Shown here piece by piece: positions 18,427 through 27,653 of a stretch of 64,000 bases of DNA. The translations under genes and the position numbers were made by a program. This DNA comes from Cryobacterium sp. SO1 (lineage in GTDB: Bacteria > Actinomycetota > Actinomycetes > Actinomycetales > Microbacteriaceae). The notes below the pieces were generated by a model. That model did not search any database, was not told where the DNA came from, and was given only the letters and a program-made list of their open reading frames with translations. Where the stretch lies: positions 3,534,001 to 3,598,000 of the forward strand of contig NZ_CP067394.1 in NCBI RefSeq assembly GCF_004210215.2, given 5' to 3'. Each line of letters opens with the position of its first letter. The stretch's first letter is position 1.

Positions 18427-18572
18427 AGTGAACCCCTATGGCTAGATGGCCATGGCTTGACGGCCACGGCTTGACGGCTGAAGTCGCAAGCAAAGAGCGC
18501 CCTAAAGCTGAGGGTCGCTCAAGCAGTCACAATGCCACCGCGTTCGGTGATTCGCTGCCCCCAACCGGGGGT
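18397..18572 (-). repeat. Polysaccharide operon leader with conserved hairpins (copy 2)
   Basis: This segment covers the first codons and leader of the oxidoreductase gene and aligns with 1235-1384. It contains a stem at 18495-18503/18511-18520 (GAGCGCCCT paired with AGGGTCGCTC, one bulge), a palindrome CCCCCAACCGGGGG at 18558-18571, and a 14-bp tandem duplication at 18448-18475 (GGCCATGGCTTGAC, then a one-base variant) that copy 1 lacks. The matching hairpin in copy 1 has changed sequence on both arms but still pairs, which hints at selection on RNA structure. Confidence 0.7.
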
Positions 18573-18877
18573 GACCTGCAGATCCCCTGGCCTGCCCCCT
18601 GTTCAGGTCACAGCGCGGACAATGCTGAGCAGGTATGGTCACGTCGTGAGGTGCTGAGAATCCCTCACGTGAAGCTCACCAATCCTCATCCGTGTCACCG
18701 CTCCACCAGCTCCACCACCCGTTAGAACCTGTAAACCCGAAATGCAGGGGACCCCTCAGTGAATACGTCTGTGACGTGTCGACCTATTCGTCGACCCCGA
18801 AATACGCCCATGCCGACAACGGCAGGTGTCACCCGTGCTCGGCCTGCCCGGCCTCCGGCCGGAAGCGCCGGCCTCCG
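18427..18877. other. Divergent regulatory region between the two polysaccharide operons
   Basis: About 450 bp with no convincing gene. The left part is the duplicated leader of the minus operon with its hairpin and palindrome. The right part precedes the sugar-transferase gene. It can be read through in the same frame from 18692, but that extension is rich in Pro, Cys and His and has no similarity to the family. Promoters for both operons should lie here, but I could not fix a confident -35/-10 pair for either. Confidence 0.6.
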
Positions 18878-20431
18878 ATGAGCACGCCGGGACAGCATTC
18901 CGCCACTGCGGGCGCTGTTGCGGGGGCCTACCGCGCCCAGCTGCACCTGGTCAGGACCGCCCCGGTCACCCATGCCCCCGTGGTGCGCGACGCCGCCGTC
19001 GGACTGTCCGGCGCGGCGTGGGCACGGAGCTATCGCACCAAGCTCCAGCTCACGGATGCCGGGGTGATCATCGCCGCCGTCACCGGCGCCTTCCTGGCCC
19101 GGTTCGCCCTGGGGACACCGATCGCGACCACGACTCCGATCCCACTCTCCACCTGGGCGATCATCGGTCTGGTCATCGGCATCTGGATCGTCACGCTTTC
19201 CACCTTCCGCACCAGGGACCCCCGAGTCGTCGCGGTGGGAGCCACCGAATACAAACTTGTGATCAACGCCAGCGCGCTGTCGTTCGGCATGCTCGCCATC
19301 GCGTTCCTGCTTCTGCAGGTCGATACGGCGCGCGCCTACTTCGTCTTCGCCCTGCCGTTCGGGGTTGCCGCGTTGGTCCTGGAGCGCTGGCTCTGGCGTA
19401 AATGGCTGATCCGGCAGCGGAAGTTCGGCCACTACCTCGCCCGCGCCATCGTCGTCGGCGGCCGGGAGGACATCGAGTACGTCGTGCAGCAGATCAACGA
19501 GAAATCCGGCGCCGCGTACCAGGTGGTCGGCGCGGCGCTGGAAGGCGAGAACACGACGAGTGTGACCTCGGCCGGCCACCGGGTTCCCGTGGTGTCCGAC
19601 TTCGCCCATGTCGCCGCCGCGGCGCAGTCGCTGGGGGTCGATGCCGTCATCGTCGCCGGGCATCCGAGCCTGGGAAGCACCTTCATTCGCAACCTGGGCT
19701 GGGACCTCGAGAAGACGTCGGCCGAGCTCGTCCTGTCCAGCCGGTTGACCGATGTCGCCGGTCCCCGCATCCACTTCCGCCCGGTCGAGGGCTTACCTCT
19801 CATCCACGTGGAGATCCCCCAGTACGACGGCGCCAAGCACGTGCTCAAGCGCGCGCTCGATATCGCCCTTGGCGGCGCCGCCCTGCTCGTGATCAGCCCG
19901 CTCCTCGTCGTGATCGCCATCCTGGTCAAGCTGGACAGCCCGGGGCCGGTGCTCTTCCGGCAGGAACGGGTCGGCCGAAACGGCCGGACCTTTCCCATGC
20001 TCAAGGTGCGCTCGATGGTGCGGACCGCCGAAGACGACCTGGCCGGGCTGCTGGATCAGAACGAAGGCGCCGGGGTGCTCTTCAAGATACGCAGCGACCC
20101 GCGCATCACCCGGGTCGGCCGTGTCCTGCGCAAGTACTCCCTGGACGAATTGCCACAGTTGTGGAACATCGTCGTCGGCCAGATGAGCTTGGTCGGGCCG
20201 CGCCCACCGTTGCCCGCCGAAGTCGAGAACTACGAGACGCACATGCACCGCCGGCTCTACATCAAGCCCGGTCTCACCGGTATGTGGCAGGTCAACGGAC
20301 GCTCGAACCTCAGCTGGGAGGAGAGCGTCCGGCTCGACCTCTATTACGTGGAGAACTGGTCGCTTGCCGGCGACCTGATGATCATCTGGCGAACCGTGAA
20401 GATCGTCATCCGGCCCGAGGGGGCGTACTGA
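18878..20431 (+). CDS. Polyprenyl-phosphate sugar-1-phosphate transferase (WbaP/CpsE type)
   Basis: A 517-residue initiating enzyme that moves a sugar-1-phosphate from a nucleotide sugar to undecaprenyl phosphate in the inner leaflet. The N-terminal half has four or five membrane segments (about residues 55-190) and a soluble Rossmann-like domain ([17 protein letters not shown]). The C-terminal catalytic domain starts with [20 protein letters not shown] and continues with [27 protein letters not shown] (with the catalytic DE), [13 protein letters not shown] and [16 protein letters not shown] at 18878 is chosen because the longer frame carries 62 unrelated residues. It is the first gene of the plus-strand operon, and the next gene starts 2 bp after its stop. 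Confidence 0.92.
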   Translation: MSTPGQHSATAGAVAGAYRAQLHLVRTAPVTHAPVVRDAAVGLSGAAWARSYRTKLQLTDAGVIIAAVTGAFLARFALGTPIATTTPIPLSTWAIIGLVIGIWIVTLSTFRTRDPRVVAVGATEYKLVINASALSFGMLAIAFLLLQVDTARAYFVFALPFGVAALVLERWLWRKWLIRQRKFGHYLARAIVVGGREDIEYVVQQINEKSGAAYQVVGAALEGENTTSVTSAGHRVPVVSDFAHVAAAAQSLGVDAVIVAGHPSLGSTFIRNLGWDLEKTSAELVLSSRLTDVAGPRIHFRPVEGLPLIHVEIPQYDGAKHVLKRALDIALGGAALLVISPLLVVIAILVKLDSPGPVLFRQERVGRNGRTFPMLKVRSMVRTAEDDLAGLLDQNEGAGVLFKIRSDPRITRVGRVLRKYSLDELPQLWNIVVGQMSLVGPRPPLPAEVENYETHMHRRLYIKPGLTGMWQVNGRSNLSWEESVRLDLYYVENWSLAGDLMIIWRTVKIVIRPEGAY

Positions 20432-20432
20432 G

Positions 20433-21695
20433 ATGGGATCCCAGGACAGCTCCGATCCGGATGCTCGTTCGAGTGTGCAGGCGTTGCGCATAGTGATGAT
20501 CGGCACCCGCGGTGTGCCTGCCGGTTTCGGCGGGTTCGAGACCGCTGTTGAGGAGGTGGGGCGGCGACTGGTTGATCGCGGACACGCCGTGACCGTCTAC
20601 TGCCGTTCCCGCCGGTCAACGCCAGGCCCGGTTCCGCCGGACTCTATGCACCTGGGGATGCGGCTCGTGCACCTGCCGGCGCCGCGGCTGGGGCACCTCG
20701 AAGCGCTCAGCCACACGGCGCTCTCGGTGCTGCACGCCAGCACCGGGGCGCGCCCGGACACCGCGTTCGTCTTCAACTCAGCGAACGCACCGTTCGTTCC
20801 GCTGCTGCGCAGACGCGGCATCCCGACCGGTGTGCACGTGGACGGGCTGGAGTGGAAGCGCGACAAGTGGGGTGGCACGGCACGGCGCTACTACCGGTGG
20901 GCAGAGCAACTGTCGGCGCGCTGCGCCGACGCCCTCATCGCCGATGCGCCGGGAATCGTCGAGTACTATCGCGCCGAGTTCTCGATCCCCACCGAACTGA
21001 TCGGCTATGGAACCCACCTCCTGCAGAACCCACCGGCGACTCGCCTGGCCGAGCTTGGACTGAGGCCCAACGGGTACCATCTCGTCGTGGCCCGCTTCGA
21101 ACCGGAGAACCACGTCGACGTCATCATCGACGGCTACCGGCGAAGCAGCGCCGCGCTGCCCCTGGTGGTGGTGGGCTCCGCCCCGAAACCGGGCGTGCAC
21201 GCACGGAGGATCGCTGCCCTCGCTCAGGACCCGCGCGTGCGATTGCTCGGCAAGCTGTGGGACCAGGACCAACTCGACCAGCTGTATGCACACTCGGTCA
21301 GCTATCTGCACGGTCACTCAGTCGGGGGAACGAACCCGTCGCTGCTGCGCGCTATGGGGGCCAGGACCGCCGCGATCGCCTGGGACGTCAGTTTCAACCG
21401 CGACGTTCTCGGCGTTTATGGAGCGTACTTTCACGACGCGGCGACACTCGCGGCGCTGATCGAGGATGCCGAGCTGAACCCCCATCACACCCAGGAGGTC
21501 AGCGAGGCTCTGCAGCGCCGGGCCGCATCCCGATACAACTGGGGCCATGTCACCGACTGCTATGAAGACCTCGCCCAGCGCCTGGTCTCGGGGTACAGCA
21601 CCCAGGGGCTGAGTCCGGGCCGAGCCGCTCGGTCAACCTGGAAGGAAACCGAGGGCCCACGCGGGCGGAGCGCTGCGGCGCGGGGCACTCCGTGA
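20433..21695 (+). CDS. DUF1972 / GT4-type glycosyltransferase
   Basis: A 420-residue GT-B glycosyltransferase. The N-terminal DUF1972 domain is recognised by VMIGTRGVPAGFGGFETAVEE (near 14-34) and by VTVYCRS. The C-terminal half has VVARFEPENHVDVIIDGYRR (near 210-230) and the HGHSVGGTNPSLLRAMG nucleotide-sugar site (near 290-306). Such proteins, first described as rhamnosyltransferases in capsule loci, add an early sugar to the lipid-linked unit. It follows the initiating transferase by one base and overlaps the next gene by 4 bp, so translation is probably coupled. Donor sugar unknown. Confidence 0.88.
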   Translation: MGSQDSSDPDARSSVQALRIVMIGTRGVPAGFGGFETAVEEVGRRLVDRGHAVTVYCRSRRSTPGPVPPDSMHLGMRLVHLPAPRLGHLEALSHTALSVLHASTGARPDTAFVFNSANAPFVPLLRRRGIPTGVHVDGLEWKRDKWGGTARRYYRWAEQLSARCADALIADAPGIVEYYRAEFSIPTELIGYGTHLLQNPPATRLAELGLRPNGYHLVVARFEPENHVDVIIDGYRRSSAALPLVVVGSAPKPGVHARRIAALAQDPRVRLLGKLWDQDQLDQLYAHSVSYLHGHSVGGTNPSLLRAMGARTAAIAWDVSFNRDVLGVYGAYFHDAATLAALIEDAELNPHHTQEVSEALQRRAASRYNWGHVTDCYEDLAQRLVSGYSTQGLSPGRAARSTWKETEGPRGRSAAARGTP

Positions 21696-22648
21696 CGCCC
21701 CTGCCGCCTGACCTGGGCATCGTGGTGGTCGCCTACGGTCACCCCGCACTGCTCGAGCGCAACCTCGTTGAACTCGGGCGGCAGGTGCCGCCCCGGCGGG
21801 TCGTCATCGTCGACAATTTTTCCGGTCTCGCAGAGCGGGAGGCGACGACGGTGGTCTGCGAGCGGGAAGGCTGGACGTTGCTCGCCCCGGGGCTCGACCT
21901 CGGCTTCGCAGCCGCGGTCAATGCCGGAGTGCGCCTGCTACGCTCGCGCGGGTGCCGCCTCCTGCTGGTACTCGATCCGGCCGTGCGCATCGACGAGCCG
22001 GCGCTCCTCGCGCTGGCCTTGGACTGCGCGGCGAACCCCCAGCGACTGGTCAGCCCGCGCATTCTGCACTCCAACGGCACGGTGTGGTTCGGCGGCGGCA
22101 CCGTGGACATCCGTCGGGGCCGGACCCGGACCGGCGGCGCGGCCGACAGTGCCGCACCGGCCGGCTGGTTGAGCGGCGCATGTCTGATGATCCACGCGGG
22201 CCTGTGGGACTGGTTGGATGGCTTCGACGAGAGCTACTTCCTGCAGTGGGAGGACGTTGACCTGTCTTGGCGGTGCGTGGCCGCCGGCGGATCCCTGGCC
22301 GTGCGGGAGGATATCCGGGTCATTCGCGAGGACTGCGGCGGCCAGGCCCCCGCACTGCGGTCACCGTTGCAGGTCTATTCCACCTGCCGAAATCGGCTGG
22401 CGTTCGCTGCGCGGCACCTGAGCCGTCGGCATCTCATCCGTTGGCTTCTGCTCAGTCCGGTCTACGCGATGGGGGTCCTGCGAAGCGAGACCGGCCGCGG
22501 TCCGGCCCGATCCGACGCGCGGCTCGTGGCTGCGGCAGTGCGCGGCACCGGGGCGGGCGCCGTGTTGGCCATCCGGACGCTCACCATCCCGCTGACCGCG
22601 ACCGGATCGTGTCCCCCCGTGACGGCGGCGAAATCAGCGGTTCATTGA
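21692..22648 (+). CDS. Rhamnosyltransferase-like family 2 glycosyltransferase
   Basis: A 318-residue GT-A enzyme with GIVVVAYGHP (near 8-17), VIVDNFSGL (near 35-43) in place of the more usual DNxSxD, DPAVRIDEPALLAL (near 90) and DGFDESYFLQWEDVDLSWR (near 172-190). The start GTG overlaps the stop of the previous gene (GTGA). The second half carries hydrophobic helices near 245-265 that may lie on the membrane. It belongs to the WbbL group and probably extends the same repeat unit as its neighbours. Confidence 0.85.
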   Translation: MTPLPPDLGIVVVAYGHPALLERNLVELGRQVPPRRVVIVDNFSGLAEREATTVVCEREGWTLLAPGLDLGFAAAVNAGVRLLRSRGCRLLLVLDPAVRIDEPALLALALDCAANPQRLVSPRILHSNGTVWFGGGTVDIRRGRTRTGGAADSAAPAGWLSGACLMIHAGLWDWLDGFDESYFLQWEDVDLSWRCVAAGGSLAVREDIRVIREDCGGQAPALRSPLQVYSTCRNRLAFAARHLSRRHLIRWLLLSPVYAMGVLRSETGRGPARSDARLVAAAVRGTGAGAVLAIRTLTIPLTATGSCPPVTAAKSAVH

Positions 22649-23715
22649 TGCGCGTTCTGCAGTCCTTCCGGACCGGCCAGGGCACCACCAACCCCTACCT
22701 GGTGCAGCTCGGTGCCCAGCTGGGCCCGGAGACCGAGGTGCTCGGCTTCACCTGGCGCCGCGCCCTCGGCGTTCCCTACGACGTGTTCCACGTGCACTGG
22801 CCGGAGTCGTTGCTGCCCGGTTCGTCGTCGGCCCTGAAGAGGATGCTGTTCCGCGCCCTGCTGCTGAGGCTCTGGGCACGTCGGCACCGGACGGCGGTGG
22901 TGCGAACCCTGCACGACGTCCACAGCCACCGGGCCGGCAGCCGGATCGACCGTGCGTTACTGGCACGGCTCGACCGGCGCACCGCCCTGTGGATCCGCCT
23001 CAACCCGGCGACCCCGGTTCCGGCCGGCGCGGTGGCCCGCACCATCGCGCACGGCGACTACCGGCACTGGTTCGACGGTGTCGGCACCGGATCCTCCGTG
23101 CCGGGCCGGCTGCTCTACTCCGGGCTCATCCGGCCAAATAAGGGGGTTCCGGACCTGGTCCAGGCTTTCACAGCCCTTCCCGTCGGTCCCGACGGCGGGC
23201 CACTCTCCCTGCGCGTGGTCGGCACGCCCATCAGTACCGATATCGGCGCGGAGGTGCTGCTGGCCGCCCTGGCCGACGACCGTGTCAGCGTCTCGCTGGG
23301 CCATCTCAGTGATACCGAGCTGGCCGCGGAGATCGCCCAGGCGGAACTGGTCATCCTCCCCTACCAAGACCTCTACGGATCGGAGGCTGCGGTGCTCGCT
23401 CTGTCGTTGGCCCGGCCGATCCTGGTGCCGGCGAACGTCGCCACCGGCGGGCTGCGTGCCGAAGTGGGTCGAGGCTGGGTGTTCACCTACACCGGGGCGT
23501 TGACCGCCCGGATACTTGACGGCGCTCTCACCGAGTGTCGGGCAGAACTGGCGCACCGGGCCGAAAGGCCGGACCTGTCCGCCAGGGCCTGGCCGCTCAT
23601 CGCCGCCAAACATCGAGCCGCCTACGCCACCGCGTTGCGCCTGGTGAAAGGGCCCGCAGGACCGCCCATCCACGAGCCCGAACCGGTGGATGCCGGCCGG
23701 CGTACCTATACATAG
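22648..23715 (+). CDS. GT4-like glycosyltransferase, last gene of the plus operon
   Basis: A 355-residue GT-B enzyme related to the GumH/AceC mannosyltransferase group. It has VFHVHWPESLLP (near 44-55), a middle VVRTLHDVHSH (near 88-98), LLYSGLIRPNKGVPDLVQAF (near 153-172) and the EX7E-like LPYQDLYGSEAAVLALSLARP (near 236-256). ATG at 22648 shares a base with the stop of the preceding gene. The longer upstream frame is a shadow of that gene. It ends 71 bp from a convergent gene and probably closes the operon. Confidence 0.85.
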   Translation: MRVLQSFRTGQGTTNPYLVQLGAQLGPETEVLGFTWRRALGVPYDVFHVHWPESLLPGSSSALKRMLFRALLLRLWARRHRTAVVRTLHDVHSHRAGSRIDRALLARLDRRTALWIRLNPATPVPAGAVARTIAHGDYRHWFDGVGTGSSVPGRLLYSGLIRPNKGVPDLVQAFTALPVGPDGGPLSLRVVGTPISTDIGAEVLLAALADDRVSVSLGHLSDTELAAEIAQAELVILPYQDLYGSEAAVLALSLARPILVPANVATGGLRAEVGRGWVFTYTGALTARILDGALTECRAELAHRAERPDLSARAWPLIAAKHRAAYATALRLVKGPAGPPIHEPEPVDAGRRTYT

Positions 23716-23786
23716 CGCCACTTTCCTGGGGGGGCACTGCGACAGGTCCCTCAATCATCTGTACAGGCGATGGGTGGCGCCTGCGC

Positions 23787-24503
23787 CTAGCGGGTCACCG
23801 CACCCGCGAACACTACCCGTGGCACTCCGACCGCGTAGTCAACGACGACCCTTACCGACGACCGGTCCTCGGCCGGCACGGCGAACAGGTACAGGCCAGT
23901 GACCGTGGCCCCTGCTGCGACCCACTCGGGCAGCATCTGCGACTCGGGCAGGGCTGTCGTCGGCAGTAGCGGTGTCCCCGCGTAGAGGCTCACAGCCGTG
24001 GACTCCAGGGACACCCTGGCGCTCGTGTCGTTCCGCAGGGTCACGGACAAACGCAGCGCGGGCGCCACGACATCGCCCTCGCCCTCGCCCTCGCCCTCGC
24101 CCTCAGCAGGGTTGATGACGTCGACGGACTGGACTGCACCGATCGTGAAGACCAGCCCGGGCACGGGAGCGACCTGCTCGGTCAGCGGAACCGACGGGAG
24201 CTCCACCAGCGGAGATTCCGCCGCGAAAGCCTCCAGTGCCTCCGGCTCGGCACCGGCCGTCACAGAGGCCGACTCATCCGGTCTGAGCGTGTCTGGTGGG
24301 TCTGCCGCAACGGACTCGCTGAGCGCCGGAGAGCCCAACCTGGTCACGGCTGTGGCACCGGCCTCGGCGGACCTGCCGCCTGCCGTCAGCGACAGCGACG
24401 CGACGAAGAGGACGATGGCGACTCCACTGACGCCCAGCACACCGATCTCCTGCCACCGCTGCTGCGCGCGCACGCCAGCCCCGCGGGCGTCGGCTGGAGG
24501 CAT
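23787..24503 (-). CDS. Membrane-anchored hypothetical protein with a C-terminal Ig-like domain
   Basis: A 238-residue protein of unknown function. One membrane segment near 19-39 (IGVLGVSGVAIVLFVASLSL) is followed by an Ala/Ser/Glu-rich spacer, a Glu-Gly repeat (EGEGEGEGEG, coded by a short DNA repeat at about 24070-24105) and a C-terminal beta-rich domain (LRLSVTLRNDTSARVSLES, then VTGLYLFAVPAEDRSSVRVVVDY). The last part resembles DUF4352-type extracellular Ig-like domains. ATG at 24503 has AGGA about 8 nt upstream, so I prefer it over the start 22 codons earlier. It faces the end of the polysaccharide operon. A cell-surface role is plausible but not shown. Confidence 0.7.
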   Translation of the reverse strand: MPPADARGAGVRAQQRWQEIGVLGVSGVAIVLFVASLSLTAGGRSAEAGATAVTRLGSPALSESVAADPPDTLRPDESASVTAGAEPEALEAFAAESPLVELPSVPLTEQVAPVPGLVFTIGAVQSVDVINPAEGEGEGEGEGDVVAPALRLSVTLRNDTSARVSLESTAVSLYAGTPLLPTTALPESQMLPEWVAAGATVTGLYLFAVPAEDRSSVRVVVDYAVGVPRVVFAGAVTR

Positions 24504-24636
24504 AGACGGGTTCCTACCGCTCGGGACATTTCGGGAACAGCGAACCGGTCGGTGCGCTGCTCCTGCCATTTAGGCACGGTCCCGGCCTGCTGCCAAGGGC
24601 GGCCAGACCCACACGGGCCGCCCACGTCCGGGCGGG

Positions 24637-25593
24637 CTACCCGGCGAAGCGATCCGTCGCGTCGAGCAACGCGGCGCGGATGCCGGGCTCCTCGAACGAG
24701 TGGCCTGCATCCGGAACCATCTGGAAATCGGCCTCCGGCCAGGCCTGGTGCAGCGCCCAAGCTGTGAATGCCGGCGTGCACATGTCGTAGCGGCCCTGCA
24801 CGATGACCCCGGGGATGTCCTTGAGCTTAGACGCATCCCGGATCAGCTGTTCGGGCTCGAACCAGCCCTTGTTCATGAAGTAGTGGTTCTCAATGCGAGC
24901 GAACGCCACGGCGAAGGACGGCTCGGTGAACCTCTCAATGGTCTCCGGCTGTTGTAGCAGCGTGACGGTGGAGGATTCCCAGGTGGACCAGGCGACGCCG
25001 GCGCGTTCCCGCACGGACCGGTCGGGGTCATGCAGCAGTCGGCTGTACGCCTCAATCAGGCGACCTCGCTGGTCAATCGGGACGGGGGCGATGAAGCCCT
25101 CCCAGAGGTCGGGATAGATCGCCGCGGCGCCGCCCTCGTAGAACCAGTCCAGCTCGATGGGGCGCAGCGTGAAGATGCCGCGCAGCACGAGTTCGGTGAC
25201 CTTTTCGGGGTGCGTCTCGGCGTAGGCCAGGCCCAGCGAGCTGCCCCAGGAGCCGCCGCAGACCAGCCAGCGGTCGATGCCGAGGTGTTCGCGGAGACGC
25301 TCGATGTCGGCGACCAGGTGCCAGGTGGTGTTACTCGACAGGTCGGCATCCACTTCGCTGGCGTGCGGGGTGCTTCGGCCGCAGCCGCGCTGGTCGAAGA
25401 GCACGATGCGGTACTTCTCCGGGTCGAACACCCTCCGCTGGGTGGGGCTGGACGCGCCGCCGGGGCCACCGTGCAGGTACACCGCCGGCTTGCCGTCGGG
25501 GTTGCCGGAGACCTCGTAGTACACGGTGTTGCCGTCGCCGACGTCGAGCATGCCGGTGTCGTACGGTTCGATCTCGGGGTAGAACTCTCTCAT
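24637..25593 (-). CDS. pip: Proline iminopeptidase
   Basis: A 318-residue cytoplasmic alpha/beta-hydrolase (peptidase S33) that releases N-terminal proline from peptides. It shows the oxyanion HGGPGG motif (near 40-46), DQRGCGRSTPH (near 67-77), the nucleophile motif GGSWGSSLGLAYAETHPEKV (Ser near 112), an Asp in VQGRYDMCTP (near 268) and the catalytic His in PDAGHSFEEPG (near 297). The length is normal for the family. A TAGGCT box lies exactly 6 nt before the ATG, with no Shine-Dalgarno sequence, which suggests a leaderless transcript. Confidence 0.95.
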   Translation of the reverse strand: MREFYPEIEPYDTGMLDVGDGNTVYYEVSGNPDGKPAVYLHGGPGGASSPTQRRVFDPEKYRIVLFDQRGCGRSTPHASEVDADLSSNTTWHLVADIERLREHLGIDRWLVCGGSWGSSLGLAYAETHPEKVTELVLRGIFTLRPIELDWFYEGGAAAIYPDLWEGFIAPVPIDQRGRLIEAYSRLLHDPDRSVRERAGVAWSTWESSTVTLLQQPETIERFTEPSFAVAFARIENHYFMNKGWFEPEQLIRDASKLKDIPGVIVQGRYDMCTPAFTAWALHQAWPEADFQMVPDAGHSFEEPGIRAALLDATDRFAG

Positions 25594-25605
25594 GTGTCGA
25601 GCCTA
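25594..25605 (-). promoter_or_regulatory. -10 box of a probable leaderless promoter for pip
   Basis: TAGGCT (25605-25600) followed by 6 nt and then the ATG. No ribosome binding site is present, so transcription probably begins at the start codon. Confidence 0.6.
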
Positions 25606-25678
25606 CGGCCCGGGCCGGAGGCAGGTCGGAGGCTCGCGGCGCACGCCCTCGGGGCACGCCACGAGCGTCCGCAGGGAC

Positions 25679-26506
25679 TCAGGCGTCCCGACGCTTCAGG
25701 AGCACCGCCGCACCCGCCAGCGAGACGGCCACCCATCCGAGCACGATGAGGATGCTCTGCCACTGCTCCAGCTCGCCGCCCTGGGAGAAGCTCGCCGTAC
25801 CGGCGTTGGACAGAAGGTAGGGCAGCAGGTCAAACGCCCAGGTCGCCGGGATGAGCGTCAACACGGAGGGGAGGAGCAGGATCACACCGAGCGCCGCCGC
25901 GATACCGCCCGCGCTGCTACGCAGGATCGTGCCGAGCCCGAGGGCGAAGACCGCAACCAGCGCGAGATACAGCGCGGCGCTGAGCAGGGGCAGGAACAGG
26001 TCAGGATCGGTCAGACTGACCGAAATTTCCTTGCCCGCCATGATCGGCGCCGCCACCAGGTACGAGCCGACGACGCTGATGAGTCCGACGACGTAGGTGC
26101 AGACGAACAGGACGATGGCCTTGGCCGCCAGCACGGGCAACCGGCGGGGAACAGCGGTCAGGCTCGACCGCACCATGCCGGTGCTGTACTCGCCGCTGAT
26201 CGAGAGCACACCGAGTACGGCGACCACGAGTTGGCCGAAGAGGATCCCGAAGGTGGACACCTGGATGATCCAGTTGGCCTCTTCGGACGGGGAGACCTGC
26301 ACGCCGTCGAGGTTGAGGGTGCTCGACATCAGCAAAGCCAGGCCCAGCGAGATGACCACGACCGTTGCGTACGACCAGATTGTCGAACGCACGGTGCGCA
26401 GCTTTATCCATTCGGAGCGCAGCAGCCCGCCGAAGCTGAGGGGCGAGCCGGACACCACGAAGGTGGGGGCGGCGGATGGTGCAGCTGGAGCCACTGTCGT
26501 GGTCAT
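25679..26506 (-). CDS. ABC-2 type transporter permease
   Basis: A 275-residue membrane protein with six predicted helices: near 45-65, 85-110, 125-150, 165-190, 195-220 and 240-262. It follows an ATP-binding subunit gene with a 4-bp overlap (ATGA), which is the usual arrangement of two-gene ABC-2 exporters of the BcrA/NatA kind. The long extracytoplasmic loop after helix 1 (TLNLDGVQVSPSEEANWIIQ) is typical. The substrate is unknown; lantibiotic, daunorubicin-like or ion export are all seen in this family. Confidence 0.88.
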   Translation of the reverse strand: MTTTVAPAAPSAAPTFVVSGSPLSFGGLLRSEWIKLRTVRSTIWSYATVVVISLGLALLMSSTLNLDGVQVSPSEEANWIIQVSTFGILFGQLVVAVLGVLSISGEYSTGMVRSSLTAVPRRLPVLAAKAIVLFVCTYVVGLISVVGSYLVAAPIMAGKEISVSLTDPDLFLPLLSAALYLALVAVFALGLGTILRSSAGGIAAALGVILLLPSVLTLIPATWAFDLLPYLLSNAGTASFSQGGELEQWQSILIVLGWVAVSLAGAAVLLKRRDA

Positions 26507-27465
26507 CGGACACTCTCCTGGAGGTCGGCCGTGCGGTGCTCAGCGGCGGGGTCATCGGCCGAACCACCTGTGCGGTATTCGACGTCGTTCTGGGTGAGGG
26601 CCATGTAGGCCTCCTCGAGGGAAGCGCTGATGGGGGTGAGTTCGTGCAACGCGATGCCGGCGCGGGCTGCCTGATTGCCGATCTCGGCCGCGGACAGGCC
26701 CACAATCTCGAGCAGGTCGTTCTCGGAGCGGGTCACGCTGACGTCGGGGCCGGGGAACAGTGCGGCCAGTTCCGGGGCGTACGGGGTGCGTACCCGCACG
26801 GCCTTGCGGGTGGCGGCGCCGATGAGGTCGGCGACCGGGGCATCCGCGATGACCCGGCCGCGGCCGAGCACGATGAGGTGGTCAGCGGTGACGGCCATCT
26901 CGCTCATGAGGTGCGAGGAGAGCAGGACAGTTCGGCCCTCCGAGGCCAGGTGGCGCACGAGTTGGCGCACCCACTGCACACCCTCGGGGTCGAGTCCGTT
27001 GACGGGTTCGTCGAGGATCAGGGTGGCCGGGTCGCCGAGCAGTGCCGCGGCGATGCCGAGGCGCTGGCCCATGCCGAGCGAGAACCCGCCGACGCGTTTG
27101 CGGGCCACGGATTCGAGCCCGGTGAGCTCGATGACCTCTTTCACCCGGCTGGCCGGGATCGAGTGGGTGGCCGCCATGGCGAGCAGGTGGTTGTAGGCGC
27201 TGCGGCCGGTGTGGATGGCCTTGGCGTCGAGCAGCACACCGACCTCACGCAGGGGGGCCTTGTGCTCGCGGTACTGCTTGCCATTGACCGTGACCGAGCC
27301 GTGGCTGGGCCGGTCGAGGCCGACGATCATGCGCATGGTGGTGGACTTGCCTGCACCGTTCGGGCCCAGAAACCCGGTCACCCGACCGGGCTGCACCGTG
27401 AAGTCGACTGCGTCGACGGCGGTCTTGCTTCCGTAGCGTTTGGTCAGGGACTGTGCCTGAATCAT
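26503..27465 (-). CDS. ABC transporter ATP-binding protein
   Basis: A 320-residue ABC ATPase. Walker A is GPNGAGKST (near 40), the signature is FSLGMGQRLGIAAALLGDP (near 137-155), Walker B is LILDEPVNGLDPEG (near 158-171) and the switch His is in LLSSHLMSEM (near 190). A C-terminal accessory region (about 220-305) is typical of the DrrA/CcmA-like exporters. ATG at 27465 has a strong GGAAGAGGAA site just upstream. The longer frame that begins before it lacks similarity. It works with the permease gene that overlaps its 3' end. Confidence 0.93.
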   Translation of the reverse strand: MIQAQSLTKRYGSKTAVDAVDFTVQPGRVTGFLGPNGAGKSTTMRMIVGLDRPSHGSVTVNGKQYREHKAPLREVGVLLDAKAIHTGRSAYNHLLAMAATHSIPASRVKEVIELTGLESVARKRVGGFSLGMGQRLGIAAALLGDPATLILDEPVNGLDPEGVQWVRQLVRHLASEGRTVLLSSHLMSEMAVTADHLIVLGRGRVIADAPVADLIGAATRKAVRVRTPYAPELAALFPGPDVSVTRSENDLLEIVGLSAAEIGNQAARAGIALHELTPISASLEEAYMALTQNDVEYRTGGSADDPAAEHRTADLQESVR

Positions 27466-27601
27466 CCGGTTCCTCTTCCCATCGTCTGCGGGAAAAGATG
27501 CATGCCGCACCGTCCCCCACAGACGAGAGTAGGGGCACCGGCTGGGCGCCGCATCCGTCGAGCGGATGGTCTTGCCGCTTCCGGCCTCATCCGCTCGCCC
27601 G

Positions 27602-27629
27602 ACCCGCCCCCAAAACCAAGGGGGCGGGT
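27602..27629. terminator. Strong GC hairpin between acyl-CoA oxidase and ABC genes
   Basis: A perfect 10-bp stem ACCCGCCCCC/GGGGGCGGGT with an 8-nt loop, 25 bp beyond the stop of the acyl-CoA oxidase gene. There is no T-run, which is common for terminators in high-GC actinobacteria. It should separate the oxidase transcript from the ABC exporter operon. Confidence 0.65.
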
Positions 27630-27653
27630 GCACTCACTCAGGGGCGGGACGGG

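Noticed and set aside
18692..18877. A 62-residue extension of the sugar transferase
   Set aside because: It is Cys/Pro/His-rich and unlike the family. The membrane-helix start is reached from ATG 18878.
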